Shown piece by piece: positions 1 through 5,415 of a DNA stretch of 5,415 nt. Each line of letters begins with the position of its first letter. Position 1 is the first letter of the stretch. The stretch comes from Methanosarcinales archaeon. GTDB lineage: Archaea > Halobacteriota > Methanosarcinia > Methanosarcinales > Methanogasteraceae. The stretch covers positions 1 to 5,415 of the forward strand of contig DTYY01000355.1 of assembly GCA_012961645.1 (NCBI GenBank). Direction: 5' to 3'. Under the pieces are notes generated by a model that had not been told where the DNA came from, searched no databases, and saw only the letters and a list, made by a program, of their open reading frames with translations. The position numbers were made by a program, and so were the translations under genes.

Positions 1-286
1 GTTGTTGTTCTGTGGTATTGTGTATGACTTGAGGGCAGATGTCGGAGGTTGCTCTGGTATACATTTTCATACCAAATTCCCATTTGCTAATGCCAGCCAA
101 TCTTCTTGCGTTTCCAAGAGAGATAACTTCCCTCTGGTACAGTGCAATAGCCAGATCAAGCTTCAGTGTCCTTTCTAATTCTTTCCATCCGTGTACATCC
201 CCGTCCTCCTCGCTCTTCTTGATCTTTGTGAACCTAAAGCGCGTTTTCCATTCTCCAAATACCCAGGCATCCGCCCAGCCCCGCAT
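1..286 (-). CDS. Partial small ORF, UPF0175-like (HTH/antitoxin-type) protein, 3' end outside window
   Basis: An open frame of 95 codons runs from an ATG at 286 to the window edge. Residues about 37-71 (nt 74-178) read like the conserved core of the UPF0175 family: LKLDLAIALYQ, then ISLGNARRLAGISKWEF. In that family this core is a small helix-turn-helix-like unit found in short proteins that often act as, or resemble, antitoxins beside PIN-type toxins. The 36 residues before the core (two Trp-rich stretches and a KKSEEDGD patch) do not look like the usual N-terminus. The residues after WEF (GMKMYTRATSDIC...) do not match the usual tail, so the gene may be divergent or decayed. A GTG at 307, directly after the upstream TGA, is an alternative start; neither start has a convincing ribosome site at good spacing. 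The frame is the same as that of the upstream gene, separated only by that gene's TGA. The family call rests on recognition by eye. Confidence 0.45.
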   Translation of the reverse strand, partial: MRGWADAWVFGEWKTRFRFTKIKKSEEDGDVHGWKELERTLKLDLAIALYQREVISLGNARRLAGISKWEFGMKMYTRATSDICPQVIHNTTEQQ

Positions 287-307
287 GGTTCCAAATTGCG
301 GTCCCAC

Positions 308-1588
308 TCACTCCCAAATCTCCAGAAACCCGTACTTCCATGAATTTCTCTCATATATCTTTCCTATCGGCTTTTTGAACTCCCGTATCGCACGTTTTAC
401 CTCTTTTAACTCTCGATCATCGTAGATACCTTTCTCGTGCAGGAAGGATGAAAAATGTTCCATCGCCTTTAATACCGCCATCCCTTTCGCATCGGTGAGA
501 GAGAGAAAACCGAAAAAGCCCAACAGATATTTATCCAGATATTTCTTTGAGAAACTTAAATAAAATTCAGCCCTCCGTTCACCCATCCCCAAAGTTCTCA
601 CAAAGTAGCCAAGAGCAAGCTCGCGGAAGAGATCCCCTGTTACCCACTCAATCGATTTCTCGGTGTACAGATAACGTACAAATTCCATGCCCAACAAAAA
701 AACGTTATCCTCACAACGATCATCCGATATCAGAAAATCGTCCCGCCGCAAGTCTCGTCCCGTCTCGCCACGAAGTGCCGACACGGTCTTCTGCAACCGT
801 TCGCAAGCCGCCTCTTTTACCTCATATTTCCAGAAATCCCGTGCCTTTAGCTCCCTGTAGAACTCTTCTTCAGCATCTTTTGTTCCGTAGTCCGGTGAGG
901 TTATATATTTCCGAATAGAACAGAAAATCGATAGCTGCTGAAGTTCATCATCACCACTCGACACGATCTGATTCGAAGATTTTAATTTTTGATAAGATGC
1001 GGTGCTCAACCGATCCAAGCTGTCCGCCATGCCGTATATTCTGAGGATGTCCAGAACAACAAAAAGATTATTCACGTCCCGCTCCGGCTCTTTTTCGAAA
1101 TGCCCAACTATCTCGTCTATCCGCTCATCTTCGTGCAGCGGCGCATAGTAATAGAGAAGATCACAATCGTAATACTGAAAATGTTCCATGTACTGCTCGG
1201 GCCTCTGCTCCTTAAAAGTTTCCAATAACCTTACTCCATCTTCTACTCTCTTATTCAGGGTTGATCTGTGGAAAACTTCAATAACAGCCTCGAAGGGTTC
1301 CAGCTTTTCCCAGAACTCTTCCGTTCTCGCTTTCTCAAACGTTGCATCTAACAGTTCCAGTTCATAAGCCCAGTTCAACTTATTAAATTCCTCCCACCAT
1401 AGCGAAGGATCCTCGAAAATATCTGCTGAGAGGTTATCTACATCAAATTCTTCCGTCTCCCGGTCAACCTCTTCGTCCACCACCGTTTCCACAGTCTCCC
1501 TCTGCTCCAACCTCCTCGCCATCTTCTTCTCCTTCCTGGCCATCTTCTCCTTCTTCTTTTCCCTCTTCTTCTTAAGTTTCTTAGCCAT
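308..1588 (-). CDS. Hypothetical acidic helix-rich protein with Lys/Arg-rich N-terminus, third gene of SNF2-SWIM operon
   Basis: I do not recognise a family for this 426-aa protein. Residues 1-31 are a basic low-complexity segment (MAKKLKKKREKKKEK...), followed by an acidic stretch at about 31-60 (ETVETVVDEEVDRETEEF). The rest is rich in Glu, Leu, Phe, Tyr and Trp in an amphipathic pattern (for example WWEEFNKLNWAYELELLDATFEKA at about 64-87), which suggests an alpha-helical, possibly repeat-type scaffold. No signal peptide, membrane span or catalytic motif is evident. The ATG at 1588 is chosen because it overlaps the SWIM stop codon by 8 nt and has a GAGGTGG ribosome site 3 nt upstream. A longer frame from 1657 would add 23 residues lying wholly inside the SWIM gene with no such support. 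GC is about 42-43% in sampled stretches, below its two upstream partners, which may mean later recruitment. Co-translation suggests a job linked to the SNF2-SWIM pair, perhaps as an adaptor; that is inference. It ends in TGA at 310-308. Confidence 0.85.
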   Translation of the reverse strand: MAKKLKKKREKKKEKMARKEKKMARRLEQRETVETVVDEEVDRETEEFDVDNLSADIFEDPSLWWEEFNKLNWAYELELLDATFEKARTEEFWEKLEPFEAVIEVFHRSTLNKRVEDGVRLLETFKEQRPEQYMEHFQYYDCDLLYYYAPLHEDERIDEIVGHFEKEPERDVNNLFVVLDILRIYGMADSLDRLSTASYQKLKSSNQIVSSGDDELQQLSIFCSIRKYITSPDYGTKDAEEEFYRELKARDFWKYEVKEAACERLQKTVSALRGETGRDLRRDDFLISDDRCEDNVFLLGMEFVRYLYTEKSIEWVTGDLFRELALGYFVRTLGMGERRAEFYLSFSKKYLDKYLLGFFGFLSLTDAKGMAVLKAMEHFSSFLHEKGIYDDRELKEVKRAIREFKKPIGKIYERNSWKYGFLEIWE

Positions 1589-2489
1589 ATTCCACCTCAA
1601 AATCCTGATCCGATTCACTTGATGCCCTCTGCAGCGCTCTTTCACCTGCCATCTCATAAGCCTTTGAGAGAAGCGCTGCGATATTTTGTTTGCCTACCTC
1701 GAATGGAGCATCCCCGAGTCTCTTGAGGATTGCAGCCTCCACCTCTGGAGGTGCGGGGTTGACCGAGAATGAGTCCAGCACGTCGCCTGCCTCCCAGAAG
1801 GAATCGAGACAGGAATCAAGCGGCTTGACACTCTCATCGGCTGATGCAGGTGCTGCCGCCACATCCTCTGCGGAAACATCCGTTGCACGCCATCTCCTGA
1901 GCGCATCAATGATCTCCTCCTTTCTCCTGCCCCTGAGCTCGAATATGAGAAACGGGTCCTCGTCGAACCGCTCTGCAAGGAGGTAATAGACCGCTGCGAT
2001 GTGCTTGCACGGGTTTGCATAGTCCGGGCAGGAACAATCGGTTTTGAGATCCTTTTTCTTCCCAGGGAAGAGCGAAACGCCTGCATCTGCAAACGCATCC
2101 TCGATTGTGGCTGGCATCTCTCCTGAGAGGAGTTTGGCTGCGAATATCGCCTTTGACGCCATGGCATCCGCAACCTTGCCCCAGTCGTCCTCAGAGATCG
2201 GGTCAAGCTCGATTGTGACATTGTATGGTTTCGATCCTGTGCCCTGAACCTTCGCCCCAACAGCGCCTTTCTGAACGTCGATCGAGATCACCTGCCCTTT
2301 TCTCGCATAAGAGCGCCCCCTGGTCAGTCTTTTACCCATGTTGAAGGATTCGAGAACACCGATCCATCGTTTCGACCACCATGTCTCTCCGATCGCGCCC
2401 CGCCTGCTCTTTGCCTTTATGCCGTCTGCAACCTCCTTTGGCTTTGCCGGCTTGTAATAGTAATAGTCCCAGTAGCCTCTTCTGCCCAT
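1581..2489 (-). CDS. SWIM zinc-finger domain protein, partner of the SNF2 ATPase
   Basis: This 302-aa cytoplasmic protein carries a SWIM zinc finger of the form C-x-C-x(6)-C-x-H: Cys152, Cys154, Cys161 and His163 within DCSCPDYANPCKHIAAVYYL. The SWIM fold is predicted to bind DNA or protein. Around it is the layout typical of stand-alone prokaryotic SWIM proteins: an aromatic N-terminus (YWDYYYYKPAKP), the conserved GETWWSKRWIGVLESF (about 34-49), the RGRSYARKGQVISIDV segment (about 57-72) and KVQGTGSKPYNVTIEL (about 80-95). After the finger comes DEDPFLIFELRGRRKEEII. The C-terminal 100 residues are Ala- and Ser-rich, more variable and perhaps a flexible tail. The ATG at 2489 is preferred over the GTG three bases upstream (2492) because it lies 4 nt after a perfect GGAGGTGATC. 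It shares one base with the SNF2 stop (TGATG). SWIM genes next to SNF2-family ATPases are a recurrent arrangement in bacteria and archaea, so joint action on DNA is likely. No frameshift is seen and all four zinc ligands are present. Confidence 0.95.
   Translation of the reverse strand: MGRRGYWDYYYYKPAKPKEVADGIKAKSRRGAIGETWWSKRWIGVLESFNMGKRLTRGRSYARKGQVISIDVQKGAVGAKVQGTGSKPYNVTIELDPISEDDWGKVADAMASKAIFAAKLLSGEMPATIEDAFADAGVSLFPGKKKDLKTDCSCPDYANPCKHIAAVYYLLAERFDEDPFLIFELRGRRKEEIIDALRRWRATDVSAEDVAAAPASADESVKPLDSCLDSFWEAGDVLDSFSVNPAPPEVEAAILKRLGDAPFEVGKQNIAALLSKAYEMAGERALQRASSESDQDFEVEYG
1592..1598 (-). promoter_or_regulatory. Ribosome binding site for the 426-aa gene
   Basis: GAGGTGG lies 3 nt before the ATG at 1588, inside the last codons of the SWIM gene (Glu-Val before Glu-Tyr-Gly-stop). 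It fixes the start at 1588 and implies translational coupling through the 8-nt stop/start overlap. Confidence 0.8.
2001..2036 (-). other. SWIM zinc-binding motif coding segment
   Basis: Encodes CSCPDYANPCKH. The three Cys and one His are the predicted zinc ligands, and all are intact. Confidence 0.93.
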
Positions 2490-5415
2490 CACTGATCACC
2501 TCCTGCCCCGCCGCACGCCGCATCCCGGCTCAGTGTGAAGATACTTTTAAGTTCGCTTGTGGAAAGCTCAGTCAACCATGCCTCACCAGCACCAACGATT
2601 GCATCTGCAAGCTCCTTCTTCTCTTCGAGCATCCGGTCTATCCGTTCTTCGAGCGTTCCGATGCAGACGAACTTGTGGACGAAGACGTTTCTCTCCTGCC
2701 CGATACGGAAAGCACGATCCGTAGCCTGGTTCTCAACTGCGGGATTCCACCAGCGGTCGAAGTGAAAGACATGGTTTGCAGCAGTCAGGTTCAGACCGAA
2801 CCCACCAGCTTTCAGTGAAAGAACGAATAGCTGCGGCCCATCGCGGTCCTCCTGAAATCGCCTGATCATCTCATCCCGCTGTTTTCTTGGTGTTCCGCCG
2901 TGCAGGAAGATGACCTCGCAATCGAACCGCTCTTGGAGGTGGTGGCGCAGCATAGCGCCCATACCTGCAAACTGTGTGAAGATCAGTGCTTTATCGCCTT
3001 CCGCAAGCACCTCGTCAAGCATCTCTGTAAGACGCACAAGTTTCCCTGACCGCCCTGTAAGCGGGCTTCCATCCTGGAGAAAGAGCGCTGGATGATTGCA
3101 GATCTGCTTCAACTTCGTAAGCGTAGCGAGCACAAGCCCTTTGCGCTCGATTCCTTCAGAATCCTCGATCTTATCGAGCATCTCAGTAACCACAGCCTCG
3201 TAGAGCGATGCCTGCTCGTGTGTGAGGTTGTGGTAGACCTTGATCTCCATCTTCTCTGGCAGATCCTGTATGATCGCGGGATCGGTCTTCAGGCGCCTGA
3301 GAACGAATGGCTGAATTATGCGCCTCAGAATCTCTGCACGTCCCTTGTCCCGATATTTCTCGATCGGTACCGAGAAGTTTGTGCGAAAGCGCCGTGCAGA
3401 ACCGAGATAGCCGCTGTTCAGAAACTCCATGATCGACCAGAGATCTGAGAGGCGGTTCTCCACAGGCGTTCCTGTGAGCGCAATCGTATGCCCAGCTTTG
3501 AGCCGCCTTATCGCCTGCGTCTGCTTTGCACCCGGATTTTTGATGTTCTGCGCCTCATCAAGGACGATATGCTGCCATTTGACCTGTGACAGCGTCTCTT
3601 CGTCGCGATGTGCAAGCGAGTATGTGCTGATCACAAGGCCGTTTCTCTCTGCTTCCTCTGCAAATGCTCTGCCTGCGAGCCGGTCGGCGCCGTGATGGAT
3701 CATCACCCGGAGAGACGGTGCGAAACGCTCGACCTCTCTTTGCCAGTTGCCGACAACCGACATCGGGCAGATCAGGAGGGTTGGATCCTGATTAGCCATA
3801 TTCTCACGAACGTGCAGCAGAAAAGCGATCAACTCGATGGTATTGTGGCAGAGGATATTGTTTGCAATGAAGCTGTGATGTTCTTCAACTTCAAAGTCGT
3901 AGACCCACCCATCGTATTGCACCTCTTCTATCTCCTTGATCCTACAATAATAAACTTCATTGTCAAGCAGGTGCTGCAATCGTGTTTTCGTTGCTGATAC
4001 CAGTTGCTTATCCAGCCGCGCATAAGCATTAAGTGTCTGCGATGTCCATTTTGAGCGAGCAAGCTCCCTATATCGCTTTTCTGTTTCACCGCTGATAACG
4101 TCATCCATCGCATGTATCACCTTCTCCAGACTCGCGCGAGAGAACTGCTGCGAGCCATCGATGTACACGGTGTTGTGCATACCGAAATGGCGAATCGGGA
4201 GCTTTGTAGCTTCGACTACGCTGGCGACGAGATCAGAGGCAGGAATTCCTTCAACATTTGTATTGTTCGCAGTTTCGCATATTTTCCTTAAACGCTGTTG
4301 TTTTCCAGGAATGGAGAAACCGATTTCCTGATAAAATCTCCTTGCCGAGTTACCACCAATAGTGCCGATGTAATAGGTGCGATATATCCCGCTTCCATTT
4401 GTGGCTCGCTTCTTTTTGGCGAAAATGCGCATCCATATACCAAAACGGCGGAGGAGGTATGAGAGTTGTTGAATTAGCATCGATGAGGCTGTGCTAATCT
4501 CAATACTCCTCATGCTTTCGACAGATGAACCCTCGGCATCGAAGTAGTTTCGCAGAAAGACTCGCACGCTATCCAGATCGGATTGCATGATGAACGGAGG
4601 GATGGTTTTACCCCGAGATCGCCGCCCCCAGAAGTACCCTTTATCCGAAAGAAAACGTTCATATTCCCGACTATTAACCACCAGAGCAGGAGTTTTATCG
4701 GCATAAGTCCGAATAACCGGGGAGTTTATCTTAATTTTATATTTTTTGCATACTCGGTGGATGGTTTGTCGTAAATCATCGAGCCGTTCGGTGTCTTTTT
4801 GTGTAATGCAGAGCATTGCCTGGTTTGCGGGCTCATATCCTTCTGCAATTTGCCAGGCAAGGAATTTTACCAGATCCGGGTCTTCCGGTCTTCCATCCCA
4901 GATAATCTTTGCGGGCACACAGACGTAATCACCCTCGTGAAGGTCGTTTGTCCAACCATTGTTTGTGATAAGTCGATGGCGATAAGTGATGGTCACATTG
5001 CTTCCGTCTTCCAGATGAACCTTGCGGAGACGCGTATGAACATGCTGGCGATACAGTTTTTGAATGCGCGATTGCACAATTTTTCCAGTCTCTGAGTTAA
5101 GAGAGTTGGTGCACAACGGTTCAGTGGGTACAGCCCAGAAGCCTTCACCATCAAACATCGCTTCCCCCGCATAACGACCCCAGATTTTATCGGCTCTTTG
5201 CAGGGTTCCGTTAACGAGTATCAGGGAATCGGCACTCGTACATTTTCCGAGTCCCATGTCGTCTGCCAGACATGCACCAAACCCGAATCCGTGGAGATAC
5301 GAAAGCCATGAGACGCCCTTCACCTGATAAGGGCGAAGACTGCCGTTGAAGGCTTCCGGTGGTGTGATGGGCGTTATCTTTGCGCCTTTTGCCCCTGCCC
5401 CGGCAAAACTGTCGA
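2489..5415 (-). CDS. SWI2/SNF2-family DNA-dependent ATPase (superfamily 2 helicase type), intein-containing, 5' end outside window
   Basis: This is a HepA/SNF2-type ATPase expected to translocate on double-stranded DNA and remodel protein-DNA complexes. The frame is open to the right edge, and upstream codons give the Q-motif region [16 protein letters not shown], so the GTG at 5323 is an internal Val and the true start lies outside. Motifs in order: [11 protein letters not shown] (split by the intein at 5242/3841); Ia, [25 protein letters not shown] (3548-3559); III, LTGTP (TGTP at 3464-3475); then in the second RecA lobe [45 protein letters not shown] (2696-2728). All catalytic motifs are intact once the intein is removed. 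Of 974 residues visible, 507 are host protein. Members of this type usually carry an N-terminal SNF2-associated region, which would lie beyond the window. The C-terminus ([10 protein letters not shown]) overlaps the SWIM gene's ribosome site and start. Sampled host stretches are about 55-57% GC. The exact biological role (repair, transcription recycling or defence) cannot be told from this sequence. Confidence 0.96.
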   Translation of the reverse strand, partial: DSFAGAGAKGAKITPITPPEAFNGSLRPYQVKGVSWLSYLHGFGFGACLADDMGLGKCTSADSLILVNGTLQRADKIWGRYAGEAMFDGEGFWAVPTEPLCTNSLNSETGKIVQSRIQKLYRQHVHTRLRKVHLEDGSNVTITYRHRLITNNGWTNDLHEGDYVCVPAKIIWDGRPEDPDLVKFLAWQIAEGYEPANQAMLCITQKDTERLDDLRQTIHRVCKKYKIKINSPVIRTYADKTPALVVNSREYERFLSDKGYFWGRRSRGKTIPPFIMQSDLDSVRVFLRNYFDAEGSSVESMRSIEISTASSMLIQQLSYLLRRFGIWMRIFAKKKRATNGSGIYRTYYIGTIGGNSARRFYQEIGFSIPGKQQRLRKICETANNTNVEGIPASDLVASVVEATKLPIRHFGMHNTVYIDGSQQFSRASLEKVIHAMDDVISGETEKRYRELARSKWTSQTLNAYARLDKQLVSATKTRLQHLLDNEVYYCRIKEIEEVQYDGWVYDFEVEEHHSFIANNILCHNTIELIAFLLHVRENMANQDPTLLICPMSVVGNWQREVERFAPSLRVMIHHGADRLAGRAFAEEAERNGLVISTYSLAHRDEETLSQVKWQHIVLDEAQNIKNPGAKQTQAIRRLKAGHTIALTGTPVENRLSDLWSIMEFLNSGYLGSARRFRTNFSVPIEKYRDKGRAEILRRIIQPFVLRRLKTDPAIIQDLPEKMEIKVYHNLTHEQASLYEAVVTEMLDKIEDSEGIERKGLVLATLTKLKQICNHPALFLQDGSPLTGRSGKLVRLTEMLDEVLAEGDKALIFTQFAGMGAMLRHHLQERFDCEVIFLHGGTPRKQRDEMIRRFQEDRDGPQLFVLSLKAGGFGLNLTAANHVFHFDRWWNPAVENQATDRAFRIGQERNVFVHKFVCIGTLEERIDRMLEEKKELADAIVGAGEAWLTELSTSELKSIFTLSRDAACGGAGGDQ
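2494..2503 (-). promoter_or_regulatory. Strong ribosome binding site for the SWIM gene, embedded in the SNF2 3' end
   Basis: GGAGGTGATC is a full-length complement to the 16S rRNA 3' tail and lies 4 nt before the ATG at 2489. It falls in the last codons of the SNF2 gene (Gly-Gly-Asp-Gln-stop), so the SNF2 C-terminal residues appear to be set partly by this signal. It decides between the tandem GTG (2492) and ATG (2489) in favour of the ATG. Confidence 0.9.
4529..4558 (-). other. LAGLIDADG motif 2 of the intein endonuclease
   Basis: Encodes [10 protein letters not shown], close to the common FLRGLFDADG form, again with Glu at the catalytic position. With motif 1 this gives the two half-sites of a monomeric endonuclease. 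Confidence 0.88.
4838..4864 (-). other. LAGLIDADG motif 1 of the intein endonuclease
   Basis: Encodes FLAWQIAEG. Glu occupies the metal-binding acidic position before the final Gly, a common substitution in intein endonucleases, so it does not by itself suggest inactivity. Confidence 0.85.

Larger units (their letters stand above)
3842..5242 (-). mobile_element. Full-length intein with LAGLIDADG homing endonuclease, inserted in the SNF2 P-loop
   Basis: A 467-aa in-frame insertion splits the Walker A motif between Lys and Thr (MGLGK / TIELIAFLL). It starts with Cys1 ([12 protein letters not shown], block A) and ends [12 protein letters not shown], with penultimate His466, terminal Asn467 and Thr as the +1 nucleophile: a standard class 1 splicing set. 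Block B carries TYRH (Thr86, His89). The endonuclease has LAGLIDADG motif 1 FLAWQIAEG (127-135), block D GKTIPPF with Lys212, motif 2 [10 protein letters not shown] (229-238) and block [12 protein letters not shown] (263-273). Block F is [13 protein letters not shown] (446-458), with Asp449 and His456. Residues about 300-440 are an extra segment between endonuclease and C-terminal splicing blocks, probably a DNA-recognition part. The acidic catalytic positions are Glu134 and Glu237, so the endonuclease looks potentially active. There is no frameshift or stop. GC is about 40-48% in sampled stretches versus 55-57% for the host gene, fitting a transferred element. Excision regenerates GKT and is needed before the ATPase can work. 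Confidence 0.96.

Noticed and set aside
1..307. Promoter or terminator between the 426-aa gene and the small ORF
   Set aside because: No TATA/BRE-like element, inverted repeat with T-run or other clear signal was found in the short gap between the TGA at 308 and the possible starts at 307 or 286.
39..425. Plus-strand open frame of 128 codons at the left end
   Set aside because: It is antisense to the 3' end of the 426-aa gene and to the UPF0175-like core, which has recognisable conserved residues; its own product has none.
1500..1588. Purine-rich tract as a repeat array or structured regulatory element
   Set aside because: It is explained by a run of Lys, Arg and Glu codons at the start of the 426-aa protein; the units are irregular.
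1589..1657. 23-residue N-terminal extension of the 426-aa protein starting at the ATG at 1657
   Set aside because: It lies entirely inside the SWIM gene, and the ATG at 1588 has a strong, well-placed ribosome site and a stop/start overlap.
1694..2260. Long alternative frame (188 codons) on the same strand inside the SWIM gene
   Set aside because: It encodes a Ser/Arg/Gln-rich sequence without motifs and overlaps a gene with a clear zinc finger and ribosome site.
2381..2818. Plus-strand open frame of 145 codons across the SNF2/SWIM junction
   Set aside because: It is antisense to two well-supported genes, has Cys/Ser/Pro-rich low-information content and no ribosome site seen.
3092..3997. Plus-strand open frames opposite the helicase domain
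   Set aside because: They are mirror frames of the conserved SNF2 motifs with no domain signature of their own.
4510..5095. Separate small genes inside the intein on either strand
   Set aside because: The intein is one continuous frame with all splicing and endonuclease blocks in order, which explains this region fully.
2489..5323. GTG at 5323 as the start of the SNF2 gene
   Set aside because: The frame stays open to the window edge and the upstream codons encode a conserved LRPYQ Q-motif region, so this GTG is an internal Val.

Overview
The window holds a compact block of minus-strand genes, read right to left: the 3' part of a SWI2/SNF2-family ATPase gene interrupted in its P-loop by a full-length intein, a SWIM zinc-finger gene, an unrecognised charged, helix-rich gene, and the start of a small ORF resembling the UPF0175 (HTH/antitoxin-like) family. 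The first three genes are joined by stop/start overlaps (1 nt and 8 nt), and each downstream start has a strong Shine-Dalgarno sequence buried in the preceding gene's last codons. They therefore look like one translationally coupled operon. No tRNA, rRNA, CRISPR array, IS element, convincing promoter or terminator was seen.

Organism: a prokaryote using canonical anti-Shine-Dalgarno pairing (GGAGGTGATC). The intein's style, the SNF2-SWIM pairing and the archaeal-looking UPF0175-like sequence make a euryarchaeon, perhaps a methanogen relative, my best guess. This is inference; a bacterium is not excluded.

Region by region: 2489-5415 is the SNF2 ATPase, whose 5' end lies beyond the window. Its reading frame stays open from 5323 to the edge, and the GTG at 5323 is an internal Val codon. 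The intein (3842-5242, 467 aa) sits exactly between the Lys and Thr of the Walker A motif and carries a two-motif LAGLIDADG endonuclease. 1581-2489 is the SWIM protein. 308-1588 is an acidic, probably helical protein of unknown function with a Lys/Arg-rich N-terminus. 1-286 is the small UPF0175-like ORF, cut off by the window edge and possibly degenerate.

How they may work together: SNF2 ATPases are dsDNA translocases that remodel protein-DNA complexes, and SWIM domains are predicted to bind DNA or protein. Their co-translation suggests a two-subunit DNA remodelling or repair machine. The third protein would be an accessory factor, though its lower GC suggests a separate history. The SNF2 ATPase cannot form its nucleotide-binding loop until the intein is spliced out. 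Sampled 60-base stretches give about 55-57% GC in the SNF2 and SWIM coding DNA, about 40-48% in the intein and about 42-43% in the 426-aa gene, so the intein and the third gene differ from the core pair.
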